Source: Polydactylus sextarius
Lineage: Eukaryota; Chordata; Actinopteri; Polynemidae
Direction: 5' to 3'
DNA length: 64,000 bases
Assembly: GCA_016801845.1 (NCBI GenBank)
Contig: CM028920.1
Location: 6,403,001-6,467,000, forward strand
Under the pieces are notes generated by a model. It searched no databases, was not told where the DNA came from, and saw only the letters and a list, made by a program, of their open reading frames with translations. Of this stretch, positions 12,901-25,600 are shown in pieces (within the stretch, counting starts at the first letter, position 1; each line of letters begins with the position of its first letter). Both the position numbers and the translations under genes were made by a program.

Positions 12901-15271
12901 CAAGTCATGTCTTACCATATCTGGTTTTAAATCCTCTGTTAAGACCTATCTCTTCTCTCTTGCTTCTTTCACGTTTACTGTTATCATCACTATCAAACTG
13001 AAAATGCGCAATTTTAAGTGGCTGTTGATTCTCTTCCTGTGTATCATCCAACGGAAAAGCTAGATGGGGAAGAAATGGCAGCAAGCAAGGAACAAGATGA
13101 TCATCCTCCATCACCTTCATTCCTCCCCTGACCTGTTTTTGCAGCTGAAGCCATCTGGCATAGGACTGGCCTTTCTGCAAAGTTTGGTAATTTTTGTGCA
13201 TGGGAAGTAGGATTTCCTCAGAAAAAGAACATCCATGAAAACAATAGGGTCCTGGCAGCTTAGGTTGCCCAGCCCCTAATGTGTGGATCAAGGTTATGTT
13301 TTTTTCATGTAATTGTTGATTTATATGCTTCTGAAAATATGTAACTGATTAGACTACAAACCAAATAGTCACTAGGTGATGTCATGTCAGAATTTGTCCT
13401 CATAATCTTTTCACTGAATTTCTTTCCCCTTCTTTTTCTAACTGAAAGGGGAACAAGTTGGTCTCACTCAAAACCTAAAGTAACATTTGCTGCCTGTAAC
13501 AAAACTTCTCTCAATGTCAAAAATTATCTTTAAAATTCACAAACACCCTATGTGAAAACCATGGCACATTTCAAACGGGACCAGAAAATTATTTTCTATC
13601 TCTCTATAGAGTCTCGTTCATAATTTTTACAAGCACCCATGGACCAGAAGTAGATGGGCGTGACTTAGGCTTCCCATACGACCTCACCACTAGATGGGGA
13701 TAAATCTTACACAATATAGCTTTAAGAATGGACAAAAAAATCTTACCTGGTGCCTTTATCTCCAGATGTAAAGTTTAGTCCCAGGCCCTTTGAATCATCA
13801 CTTTTTAGAGACAGATAGGTTGGTGATACAGGTCTCTTCTTGTAGTTTGCATCCTTGCTGTCAGTCTCAGGATATGGAGGATTCCTGGAAGTGATATGTA
13901 TCATGAAAGATAAGTAGTAAATGGTTTCATGCTGAATATAAGCTCATAATCCAAAAGTGTAAAAGATTTTTTAGGGTTAAGGTTAACAGAGAACTTTTGC
14001 AGTTGACAAGAATGAACTGTAGGAAAACTGTGTATTATAGTGGGTGAAAAGGAGTGGAGCCAGAACCGTTTCCTGCAGAGACCCTGTAATGCAGATGATC
14101 ATGTCCAATGCATAGTCCTGTGTCCTCACATACTGTGGGCAGTCAGTGAAGTGGTCAACAATACATGATATGGTGGTCAACAGCTTGTTCCTCAGAAGTG
14201 CAGGCCATGTTGTGTTAGAAGCGATGGAGAAATCACAAAAACTCACAGTGATTCTCACAGTGCTCCCAGGCGTATCCAGTTGGGGCTGAGCTCAGGAATA
14301 AGGTATTGCCTACCCCAATGCCAGTCAGGTGTCTGCAGTGGATCAATGGGAGGACTCACAGAGGGGTGCAGATGGGCAATATCCAGCCATTACATGGTCT
14401 TAATAAGGTGGGATGTTAGCGCTATCAACCTGTAGCTACCAAAGTCCTTGGGGTGTCTAGTCTTGGGCACAGGCACCATGCAGGGTTTTTTTTACAGCCA
14501 TGCTACTCTCCCCAGCTTCAGGCTCAGGTTAAACAATGATCCCACACAGCTCACCGGACAGGGCATGTCCTTGTGCCTTGAAGCAGGCATACAGAACAGT
14601 GCCCTTACACTTCCTGGGTGTGTGCGACCCCAACCCACTGCTAATGAAGTGTACTTGTGCCTCCACACTGACAACAGCCATAGCTTGTGCCATTATGTTT
14701 TTGGGTTTAGATTGAATGTAACATCTTCCAGTAATCATAATGAAGCTAGAAGCATTAAGAAAACTCAAGGTAATGTTAGACCTATACATGTTCACACTAC
14801 AACTTTACACACAGTAGCCACTGAACACAATAAATTTAAGAACACAGACCAACAGAGTACCAGAGATACAGCACAACACTAACCTAATCCTAAATAAATC
14901 ACAGCAGACCTGGAAGGTCCATCTCTTGGAGTATATTGTGAAATCAAACTGAACCTATGGAAAAGTTTTGATGATACTAAATCAGACATTTTCTGTCACT
15001 ACAATTTTAGCACACCTAACACCAAAGGCTCAAAAGGAAATAAAAAAATTTAGTTTAATAAAATATGACAAAGACGAAAAAGAACATACCTTTCCTCATT
15101 GCTAAAATCAAGAGGCTGCTCTTTTGACAAGTCACTCATCATAGAGAGAGGACTTGAAGAACCTTCTCGTGTCTCCTTGACATCCATCTTTGTGCAATCG
15201 TGAGTTGTGGACTGGCCTATTTGACCTACTTTGACCTGTGATGTAGAGGGGCAATTTTGTAAATGTTCTTA

Positions 15272-15319
<48 letters not shown>

Positions 15320-15867
15320 TACTCCATTCTGATAAAAGAAAGAAAAAAAACAGTTAACATTGGAATGTGACTTGTTAAGAATAGTCCCCTATTGTGTTTT
15401 TTATTCATTTTATAGTAATTTCCTGTTCCAATGAAACTTAAGTGTGACGTTCCTTAATTTGTATATGCAATCCTGTGCCCTATGGGAGAGAACAATGGGT
15501 GCGTTGCATTTGACAAAACGAACGCACAGCAAAATGAATTTTTTTTTTACATATACAAATATACAGTAAACAAATACAAGTTGTACTATTTTTGAGTAGT
15601 TAAGAAAGCTACCACAAATAATTTTACTATTAAATATACTCTTATACATGACAATCTATTCTAGCTATGTTATACAAAAGCAGTGCAGAACAGGGCTGGC
15701 TTACTCTTAAAAGCACAACAGGACCAAATTTCACAAGGCAAACATACCAAAACCAACCACCCAACCAATCAACAACAAAAACATGACAAGCAAGCAAGAT
15801 GTTATGTATGTTTTCTTACCTCATGGTGTCCCTTTTCATCTATTTGTGTCGTAGTAGTGCTCCACAT
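6981..15867 (-). CDS. samd9l-like: SAMD9/SAMD9L-like antiviral restriction factor (5 coding exons, ~1723 aa)
   Basis: Coding exons on the minus strand are 15867-15820, 15235-15090, 13884-13747, 11920-11866 and 11765-6981; all junctions are GT-AG and the frame is continuous. Two N-terminal motif copies (residues ~42-60 and 83-103) resemble the short repeat of teleost NLRC3-like receptors. A SAM domain follows at ~136-204 (IEDWTKEHVKDWL). The Met predicted at 11642 is really an internal TTG Leu codon (residue ~171) inside this domain. Then come a Schlafen-like AlbA region (~310-500), a P-loop NTPase with HHPGCGGTT at 861-869 that lacks the usual Walker-A lysine, a Walker-B-like LLLVDNWVDVDD, a helical repeat region and a C-terminal OB-like region. 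SAMD9 proteins are interferon-linked cytosolic factors that restrict viruses by inhibiting translation. The start at 15867 keeps the frame across intron 1; the ATG at 15187 has a better Kozak context and would remove 32 residues. Unlike the mammalian genes, the coding sequence is split. Confidence 0.88.
12154..13725. mobile_element. TTAA-bounded inverted-repeat element in samd9-like intron
   Basis: The left end reads TTAAAGCTACAATGTGTAA. The reverse complement of the right end reads TTAAAGCTATATTGTGTAA, so 17 of 19 positions match. The TTAA at each extremity suggests a piggyBac-like or TTAA-targeting MITE. The interior contains a separate LINE fragment and the 'cactagatgg' motif near the right end. 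No transposase was seen. A related end occurs near 39987. Confidence 0.5.
12405..12975 (+). mobile_element. decayed LINE (L2/Rex-like) reverse transcriptase fragment
   Basis: Conceptual translation shifts frame but shows CYVDDTQLYLS (the reverse transcriptase YxDD box), LNDSKTEV, LGPLSANIHSVV and LGVMLDSCLNF. After an internal deletion it continues with ELLSPYSTPRSLRSSSQNLL and AVVAPTLWNSLP-like residues. These are signature segments of fish non-LTR retrotransposon ORF2 of the L2/Rex type. It is broken by stops and frameshifts and is not functional. Confidence 0.75.
13985..14620 (-). mobile_element. decayed LINE reverse transcriptase fragment in samd9-like intron
   Basis: Minus-strand translation gives a broken series of LINE ORF2 phrases: KPCMVPVPKTRHPKDFGSYR, IALTSHLIKTM, then PQYVRTQDYALDMIICITG and GSLQETVLAPLLFT. 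These match the motif order of a second fish non-LTR retrotransposon type. Several in-frame stops are present. The exact clade was not determined. Confidence 0.7.
14621..15089. other. samd9-like intron remainder, no feature recognised
   Basis: AT-rich intronic sequence between the LINE fragment and coding exon 2. A 144-residue open frame at 14448-14882 (+) partly overlaps the LINE antisense and has no protein-like motifs. Confidence 0.4.
15272..15315. repeat. (TC)n(AC)n microsatellite
   Basis: A TC tract is followed directly by an AC tract, upstream of the acceptor of coding exon 2 of the samd9-like gene. On the transcribed strand it reads (GT)n(GA)n and lies about 40 nt from the acceptor AG at 15236-15237. 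Confidence 0.95.
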
Positions 15868-16010
15868 ATCTTGTAGTACTGACAAATCATGTGAAAAGTG
15901 TCTAAAAACTAATAATGATACACAGAGTTCTTAGTTTATTTTCACAACTGCTCCGAAGACAATCAGAGCAGACAATCTTCACACTCGACTCGACCACGAT
16001 TTTATTTATA
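15820..16010 (-). promoter_or_regulatory. samd9-like promoter with TATA box and first exon
   Basis: Read on the minus strand, TATAAATAAA lies at 16010-16001, so transcription probably starts near 15975-15980. The exon ends at 15820 before GTAAGAAA. Within it, an ATG opens a 16-codon upstream frame about 20 nt before the proposed main ATG at 15867 and overlaps it. A four-codon frame (Met-Arg-Ser-Lys) starts at 15824 and crosses the splice junction. The TATA box is seen; the start site and uORF effect are inferred. Confidence 0.5.
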
Positions 16011-17287
16011 GCATGATTTGCATGTATGCACATATGGGTGTGTCAGGATCAGACATAGTGAATGTAACCTGGGAAACAGAGAACCTGTTTTTCAGGTTCT
16101 CTCTGGGCCAGCATGCCTCTTTTGTCTTCCCCTCCCTTGTTTGTGCATACACACTGGGAATCACTTACTTTTTGCCTACAGACTAAAGCATGTGGTACAC
16201 CTAGTCAAATCTATCCTGTCCACTTTTAGCAATGTTCTTCCATGCAACACTAAACCATTGCCCAGTCACAAGCACATCAGTAGTTCTTTCATATCTAGAT
16301 ATAACTTTCCAGAGATAAAAAAAAAAAAATGTTCTGACCATCAAGTCCAGGTTCAGTTCAAGTGAAAGTCTGTGCTTAAGGTAACAATCTTCCCAAACTT
16401 GCTCATCACAATCCATGGTCCAAGTTCCATGGTAATTTGTAGGAATGGTAATGCTATTTTCCAAGAAAATTGATTGGTCAGTGGAAAGCTGAAGATGAGA
16501 ATAAAACAAATAAAAACCAAAATAACAGACAGAGAATAACAGTTGACAGAATCATAAAGTGTTTTTACATCGTTTTTGTTGAAGAATGGTCGTCCACCCA
16601 CATTCAGGAACATGTGAAAAGTGCAAGAAATTCTGAACATCTCCTTTTCATAGAAATTCCTCTTTTAGAAATGTCCATTAGGAAATGGGTCAATTTCAAA
16701 AACGGTTGTTTGTGACATAAAATGTATTTTACCGCCCCCCTACTCTGATTCCATTCCCTCTTCTTAAAAGGTGATTAGCTGTAAAAAGATGGTCTGTCTG
16801 TGTTCTGAAGCCAACAGTTACATTCATTTGAGTGACAGTGAAGGAGCTACTCAGTATCAAGTACTTGCATTTCATAATGAGGTTGCCAGTTAAGCCTGAA
16901 AAGATGCCAAATAGGTGCAAAACCAAGTGTTTAAAATCCCCCACCCTAAAATATCTTTCAGAGAGAGGTTTTTATGAAGCTTCTGAAGCATTACGCATCC
17001 AACCAACATTTTATTGTGTATATGTCACATCACAGAACAAGGATCAAAACCCTGTTCAACAATTCAGTGTCACCTTTAAGGGTTTCAGAGGCCATTAACC
17101 TCGCTAAATGAAATTGATGAATCTAGACCCTGATGGGGGATCTGCCTTCATAAAATTTGGCATTCATTAAAGCTGATTTAATTTTGTTTTAATATATAAT
17201 AAACAGTCATTTGTCACTTTATTTGTGATCACTGAGGATGGATTGCTTTGGAATAAATGTCAGGAGGTTAGATTTGAGGAAAAAGGT
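16011..17287. other. intergenic between samd9-like promoter and lmf1 3' end
   Basis: This contains upstream flank of the samd9-like gene. Short open frames occur at 16018-16365, 16201-16640 and 16832-17098 without recognisable homology or splice context. An A run lies at about 16318-16329. No gene was identified. Confidence 0.45.
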
Positions 17288-17293
17288 TTTATT
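17288..17293 (-). terminator. lmf1 polyadenylation signal AATAAA
   Basis: On the minus strand AATAAA occurs about 155 nt downstream of the lmf1 stop codon at 17449-17451. It is the first canonical signal I noticed after the stop. Cleavage would be expected 10-30 nt further left. Confidence 0.5.
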
Positions 17294-17448
17294 CAACCGT
17301 TCTTCATTAAACTTTGCAATTTGAAAAACCTGATGCTATTTTTAGTCCTTCCCTGTAACATCTATTCATTTGCAGCAATGTCACACTGAAACAGTCCTCT
17401 TTCACATTTTCACTCCCATTTGGGTGCTGTTGTGTTGATGTTGTGTCT

Positions 17449-20400
17449 TTAGTTCATGTTTGCAGGTATATGTGGGTGAGGCCAGTTCCTGGACTTGAAG
17501 TAGCCCTTCAGTCCTTCCAGGTTCACTGGAGGGAAATAGGCTCCAATGCGTTTTCTCAGCCACCACTTTCCCTCTGCTGCTCTGACGCTGCCCGGTTGGC
17601 TGAACTTGTACTTGAAATGTTCTCCTCGCACCCACCTGAGAGGAAGATCATCTTATTATATCTTATTACCTTAGTTATTTAGATAGAGCACTCTTTATTA
17701 ATTCTGTAATAACTATTCATTGAACAAGACAACGCCATAATGATGAAATTTACACATGCTGAACATCAACAGGCTTTGGCAAAGATCTACATGTCATTTG
17801 TGTAGTGTAAGTGACCACTCAAAAAGCGAAAGAAGTCAGTTAACTGTCAAAAATGACAAGTCATATCAATTAAGTCATCACATTGCATTATACATTTCTC
17901 TACAATTTAATGTATAAATTGTTTATGAGAAGTAAGCGATATGTGGCGCTACAAGAGCTAAAGTAAAGAAAAAGAGTACATGACATCCCAGGTCATGTGA
18001 CACACTCTAACCTGCTCCCAAACACACCCATTATAAATTCAGAAATGGTCCAAGAAAGCATAAAAACAATAGATAGATATCAAAAATCTAAACAACAGAA
18101 AAATAACTGAAAGATTTGTGACCAATTTAAATCTTAAATGAAAGTCTAGCTGAAAGTATGATGTTATTCTCTAAAAAGTCTGAATAATCAGGTAACTGAG
18201 CTCATATACTAATAAACTATTAGCATTTGCTCAGTAGAGGGGGCTGTAGGACAGAAAATAATTCCTCATGACAGCAAATGACTGTCAGTTAATCCGAATG
18301 GAATTTTCTGTGTTTAAAAGTAAAAAAAGAAGATCCAACTGTTCTGGGCTATGCAGTGTTCTCTTACCTGGGGGGGTCTCTGCCTTGGAACGGGTTGTGG
18401 TCGAGCAAGGAGAGGACTGTGCTGTCATTGGACAGCAGGCGTCCCGCTATATGGATCACCCACTCACTCTGCTCGTAGGTCTGTATAAGAAAAGAAAGAA
18501 AACCATACAGGGGGTGGGAAAAAAGGGTGGACAGGTTCAGGGAGTGGAGAAGAAAGACAATAAACATAAAAACAAAGACACATTGATCACGAAAAAATTA
18601 ACAGACAGAGCCTGGTAAAAGAGAAACAGATGTCATATAATATCAGGTTTAACTGAGCTAAATTAGACTAAGTACATGGAATTACTGCCCCCTAGTGACT
18701 AAACACAGTAGAGGAACATTAGAAGCAGCGCGCTGATGTTTTTCCACTAATAAGGTTTGATTCAGGTGAGGAATATTAGGAAGGAATTTTATCTTTATTC
18801 ATCAAACTTTGGTCTCAGCATGCACCTGAAAGGCAGCAAACCACATCAGCCAGTCCAGTCGGTAATGGTAAGGTGAGATGAGACACGGTCTTCGGTAAAT
18901 GTCCCCAGGTTTACACAGGAACTGGTACTCCTCCCAAACCGCCTCAGGGTCGTTTGCATCTGGACTCAGAGTGCCCTGGAAAATCACCTCGGTGCGCTCT
19001 TTGGTGATGCTGGATAAGAGGAGAGTCGGAGAGCAGGTGCAAATGAAGATATTGAAAGTGGTGAGAAGCTGGTGTGAGATACACTGCAGTTGCTTTTACA
19101 ATCAGAGAATTTACTAAAAATGTATGTAATAGCTGCAGATTTACAGATTAAAGCACCCAAAAAAATGTATCCTGCAACAAAAATAATAAAAGTAGTTAAA
19201 ACATACAAAATATCATCAAGTTTTCAAATAATAAATAGATCTAGTTGAAGGTATTTGGTGCTCAGATTCATGAATTACGGCTGAAAACATGTTTTGTCAG
19301 TTCATACTTGAGGTTGAGTAAAAGTTAGTGTCAAATTTGAAAGTATGCGCTCAAAAATGGAGCAGACAGACGACCTGAGAACATATTTATCTCTGGCCAC
19401 ATCTGAGAGGAATGAAATCACACAGGAACTATTGGTTTGATAGATGAGATGTGTGAAATACATCATACAACTTTTTGAAAATAAAACCAACATCTTTGGA
19501 ATAGTTCTACATGTTTTTATGATATCAAAGTCAAAACTGACCTTTCAATTTCACTACAATTTCAACAACAATGAGTAGAAATGTGATCATCTAGAGTTGA
19601 GGAGTGTTCTTCTGTCCACCAGTGAAACGCACCTTCCAAAGGCCCCGTAGGTGTTGACGATGCGCAGCGGGTCGAACGAGGTGTTCATCACCTGCCTGGA
19701 GCTTAAGAGGTTCATTACCACGGGAATGCTCAGGCAGCCAATCAAAATGCCCAGAGAAATGTTCACCACCCGACGTATCAACATACCTGACGCATACAAA
19801 CACACCAAAGATTACATCTCAATATTCTGAATGAAAGGATGCTGGATACAGTTTGTCTGTTCACACATGACAAACCACCAACAATTTGATGAAATATCCC
19901 ACTTAGATGTCTTTGCTACAGTGTTTGTTTACTTGTTAAGCTCTGTTCTGACATTTAAAGACATGATGCGTCTCACAGATGTATAATCGTCCATTTCTAA
20001 TAAGAAAATGGACGTCCAGGGGGAACTCTGTAATTACATCTTAAATCAAAAAGCCATATTTGCGGTACAGAAAAGGACATGACAGTCAGAGCTACTACGA
20101 TTGCCTCAGTGTGAGTCTGTGCGTGTTTATATGTGTATAATCACTTTAACACTTCCCCAGTGGAAAAAGGTTTGGCCGGTTAGGTCATGGGACGGTCTGT
20201 ATTGACAAATGTTGGCCGAGTCTGCATCGGTTCCTTCCTACCTGTGTCTGCCGGCTTCTTATCCCCGTGTATGGTAAAGACATCAACATAATCCATCGTT
20301 TTTTTTTTTTTTTTTCTAACACCAAGTCAGACTTTCTGTGTCTGTTGAAATGATTAAAACATGCTGACACTTCAGGTAAAAGCCCATTTTTATATTCGAC

Positions 20401-22565
20401 ATCCTACAATAAATTTAAGACAGTGATGGGTCCAATGAGACCAATTAGAGAGAGGTCACTCTCGCTCTTTTACAACATTTAAAACCGTCTGTACTGTAAA
20501 AAAAAATGTACGCGACATCACATTAAATTCCAATAAACCGTATGTCATACTTTTCCCAGCTACTCAGCTGTCCAAGCGCTAATCCTTTTCCTTCCCATAA
20601 TTCCCTCTCTTCTATGACCAGACACTCTACCTAGTTAGGCCTTTAGCCTGCTGATGTGTGAATAGTTTAATTTCAAAATAAAATAAGTACTAACCAAAGA
20701 GAAAGAGACAGAAAAAAAGCAGAATTTTGACCTTTTTATGGTTGTACGTCTCCACCAATTAATCCAGTTGAGGGTAAAATCTTTTCAGTTCATCCTTGAG
20801 GTCAAACAGACGTTTTTGCCAAATTTGTATCAATTGCACTGACTTGAGATACCATATTCCAATGGCAAACCATATTTTGTGAGGCCACAGTGATCTGACT
20901 TCATGTGTTTGTGACTTCACCATGGCGCCCATGAGATATTACATTCTTGAGGCCAAAAAAAAAGTGTTTCCTGTGGTCACCGTATATATGTAATTTTTCT
21001 GATTTCAAATACCATTCGTGGGTTTGGGGGTGGATCCGGCTGCTTCCTCGTTCTGGATCTCCAGCACCGCCTTCTTGGCTCCGCCTCCGGAACGAAACAG
21101 GAAGCTGAGGGACGCGTCGTCGAAACAGGCCAGGCTGGGAACAATGGTGAGCCAGTTGAGGAAACTGAGGTTTCCGCTCACTATCAGAACCACCTATGGC
21201 ACAAACAACAAAGCAGAGACAAAAGTCACATTTAACACGAGAAACAAATTATTAAACATCACAGAGTGTCCTGAGATCATGTGAGTATTGTCTTGTTTTA
21301 CCAGACAGACTTGGCATGTGGTAATGTGCATGACGCACAAATTAAATTGAAGTATACAATAGGACATAATGCAACACACATCAAATGTAATTTGCAATGT
21401 GTTAAATGTATTAAACATCCACTTCCTGTATCTTCCTTTCATTCATTTAGAAATGAGACATTGTTTATCATGTGTAGAAAATGAATCAATTACATCTCAA
21501 GGGTTGTAAATCCAGCTGCTGTAACTCCTTTAACTTTCTTGCCATCACATATAGTGTCCAATCTGAAAAAAAGCTAAAAAATTCCCCACAACTTTTCCTT
21601 TGATAATTGAAATCTAACTAGTTCCTCTTTGGCTCAAAGTGAATGTTATTTTCCAAATTTGACAGAATTCCCTCGCCACATTCTTGAGATCGGATGGAAA
21701 CACAACCGACACAGAGGCTTAAACGTGTGTTATGAGACACGTAAAAACACTCTGGTGAATTGGTGAAGAGTTTGCGTTACCTGGAACAGGATCTGGATTG
21801 CTCCGTTAACCATGCACATCCGCCTGCCCATGAAGGTGAAGAACGGCACGATGAGCTCAATGAAGTGGTTGGACAACGTCTCGAAGCGGTGAAACCACCA
21901 CGGGGAGCGGTGCATGTAGTAGGATATGGGGTTGGGAACCGGCTGAGTCTGGAAAGAAATGGAGAAGCAGAAATTTGAAGAGGAGAACAGGTGGAGATGA
22001 GTCTTTAAAGTCTCCGTCAGTGTCACAGACAGGGGGTTTTGCAGATAATCGTGTATTTGAATTAATGGATTTTTCCATGTATTTAAAAAAAAATCAAAGT
22101 TTGATTATGTCTTTATGTTGATTATGTTCTCTGCTCCAAAACTTGTCACAACATTTTCTAAACATAGACTCCTTCTGCTGCTCACTGGGGACGTTTTCTC
22201 CACTTTACTTTGGCACCGGATTCCCGTCTCGGCCCGAGGATGGAGAGCAATTTTGGGTGCCACACCTTGAGGGAAATATTTCCACGTCTAAATAAAGATG
22301 GAACCTTATTTAAATGAAGGCAACCCCACCTACACACACACACACACACAAAACACAGGTTTCATACAGAACCGTCCACTGTTTGTGTACGTATGATTAA
22401 GTGTGTGTGCATTAGGCGGTCGCATGCATCTGTGTAATGGCTGAACATGTAAACAGTGTCAGATGGTGTAAAATAAATATAGCACAGAAATAGGTGCATT
22501 AAAAAAAGAAAAGAGGTTGTTGGCGCACTGTTCTATACTCTTATTGTTTTTATGGAATGGAATAA

Positions 22566-22607
<42 letters not shown>

Positions 22608-25600
22608 TGGTGGTGGTGGTGGGGTTATTTAATCTATACTTAACAAAAAACATCCCTGGAAATCCAAGGGGCAAAGAGCCTTCAACCTCAGACAACCAAA
22701 CAACCCCACCTGGCCTGCAAACTAACTGCACTACGACAAACAAACCAAAGCAATCCAAACACCGGCTATGCCGAAACACACCTACGTAGCCACCCCCCCC
22801 ACGTCCTCCTCCTCCGCCTGCCCCCTGAGAGTCAGGACAGGGGGAGATCTGCAGTTCTTGTGCAGTTGTGAAAGAGAGCAGTGTGTCAAAATGGGGTTAA
22901 TAAGGCTTCACCTGGCGCCAGTGGCTTCCAGTCCTCCATGTGTATGTGTGTGTGTGTGTGTCTACATTACCCCAAAGGCCGTTGACAGTTGCGGTTGGAG
23001 CAGGTCAGGTAAACTGACCCAGCATGGAATAAAGGCCATATTGTAACATGATTGGTCAGGTGGCAACAATTTCTAATACACTCCGTTTAATTGCATTTAA
23101 AATTGTGCAAAATGCTTGTCAGCATGTTAAATGTACAATATCCATGTAATTCTAGCACTGGCATTAAAAAAATGAAGTAAACCCTTCAGTCCCTCTCCCT
23201 GGTCTCTATCACTCGACCAAGTTAACCGCCTTTTCACATTAAGACTTTGTGGATATAAGAAAAGTAGAATTACTGCCTTGCAGTTCTATACCTCCACCAA
23301 CCAGCCAGTTTTTAATAATATGTGATTGAATTCATTACTTATGTTAAAAAAAGGATATCCTCAAGGTGTTGTGCTCACGAGGACAAAAATGACTTTTCTG
23401 AGGTCACATTTACCTTTTACCAAAGGTGGTCTTGAGATATTGCATTTAAGAGACCAAAAACATGTCTTGTGAGGTCACAGTGACCTTAACCGTTGACTTA
23501 TCCGAGTAAAGGTTTGTGCCAGTGTCATGAAATTATAAATGAGTTCTGTTTTGTGATGTCACAGTGACCTTCAGCTACCAAAATATAATCACTTCATCGT
23601 AACATGTTCATTTTTTTAATATGGGAAAAGCAGCTTAGAGACAGACATGTTCAAATTGAGAAGAGGCTAAACTGTCCAAATTCATGCACAACACCAGTGA
23701 ATATACTATGTATTCAAAGTACTATGTGTTCTACAGTGTCCAACTAAAGTGTCCAATCTTTTTTGTAAGAAACACTTACACGCTTTTCTAGTCTAAGAAC
23801 CGAGCGTCTTTAGACAAGCAGTGAAAAAAAAAAAAAAGATTAAATCTCTCCTTATGGAAGAGATTAAGGAAACCAAACCACTCAAAACAGAACAGAAATG
23901 CAAAAGGACACAAAGAACCACATAAAGCGAGTTGATTTTAACCATAAAGGTCACACAGACAAACATGAGTACAGCCTTCACAGAACACGTAGAGTATATT
24001 CATTGAGATGATTCTGCTTGCTCTGTTTCATGTGTACATTCAGCCAACGTTTCCCTGCATGTTGGTCAAACTATCTGCTGCTCTTGTGCTCCATGTAAAA
24101 TATGAACTGTATAGGCAATGTAATTAAGACTTTGTTTCATGTCAGTCATTGGAATGTGGAACCAAAGCATGACTGAATTACTTAATTATATTTAGATTTT
24201 TTTTTTTTGTAAACTATCATTGAATGTCTCTGCGTAGCCAAGTGCTTTTTCTTTACCACTGTATAGTTAAAGAAGTGGGCTCGTTTTGGGTGTTTCCTCT
24301 GGTCGTTCATATTTTTCTACATTAAAAACTAGATATGATAAACCTTCAACATCCACACTAACGCAGCCTCCACAGCATTTTTTTTTAGCCATGCCAACTA
24401 CATGCCTCAAAGTCTAGGGTTATACCACTCATACTGCGACTGCACTGGGTGTAGAAGAACGTTTTTATTACTTCACCAGACAAGACGAGGTCAACATGTT
24501 CCTGTGTGTTCTTTCTTCCACCAGCCTCATTATTTTTTCCTTTTTGACCTCTGAATAAAATATCATCTTTCTGAGAAAATGTTTTTAAATTTAAAGACAA
24601 TTTAAAGACACTTGTGCTCCAAGTGTATCAAAAGATAAAAACATGTTTTGTGAGTGACCTTAAAACTTTGGCACCAATGTCTAATGAGTTCATCCTTAAG
24701 TTCAAGTGCTTGCTTTTCGTCATGGCACTCCAGAGATATCACATTTACAATGTAAATAATGTGTTCTCTGAGGTCACTATAACCTTGACCTATAACCAGT
24801 TTACTATTGAAAACAACCAGTAGACTGGGACACCATTGTTTGTCAAGATGCTCTTGAGCTATCATGTTCACAAGAATAGGACAGACAGACAACCCAATGA
24901 CATGACGGCTTAAAAAGAAAAGACTGTAAACTGTTTCATTGGTTCAGTACCGATTTTGTATTTTAAGGGATGTGTGCATCTGCCACCATTTTGAATGAAT
25001 CACCACCATTTATGATCTAAGGCAGCATGACTCAAACTCTCTTTTAGCTTGTAACCCCTTTAAAAATTAATGTAGTAATAATCTGTACATGCAGAGTGGT
25101 GAGCACGGCAACTGAAGATTGATTTTCTGCGTTCAGGATGTTTTATGTAATTTAATATTAAATGTAGCATTTTTTTTTTCAAACGCATAGAATAGAATAG
25201 AATAGAATATTTGTTTGAATTTTATGTTTAGCAGCAGAAAATAAAAAAGTTAACAGAAAAATAAATAAATAATTTATATAAAAAAAGATAAGGTGCAAGT
25301 ATCCAGAGATGAGGAGGAAGGATTGTGGGTGTGATGTTTTCAGCTGGGACATGACAGAGTTCTCAGGCAGCTCTAGTGTCGGTCGACAGCAAGTTATCGC
25401 AATGATTTGCGAGAACTCCTCTGGCTGTAGTATGACCAAACGCTAACAGCAAACGGCTCAGTGTCCTGTGAGCAGCGCTGCTGAGTAACGGTTTTAGATA
25501 AAATATTGACAAGTTTAGGTAAAATGGGGAAAAAGTAAGAAAATGAGGCAGCCACTCACATGGCGCCATGGCAACAACTTTGCCATCCAAACTGACTTGA

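Noticed and set aside
12734..13063. 109-residue open frame as a host gene
   Set aside because: Its residues match the C-terminal part of a fish LINE reverse transcriptase ORF, so it is a retrotransposon remnant.
16062..16080. Interferon-stimulated response element upstream of the samd9-like gene (gggaaacagagaac)
   Set aside because: It differs from the ISRE consensus at about two positions and no better match was seen. Interferon control is plausible from the family but not shown by this site.
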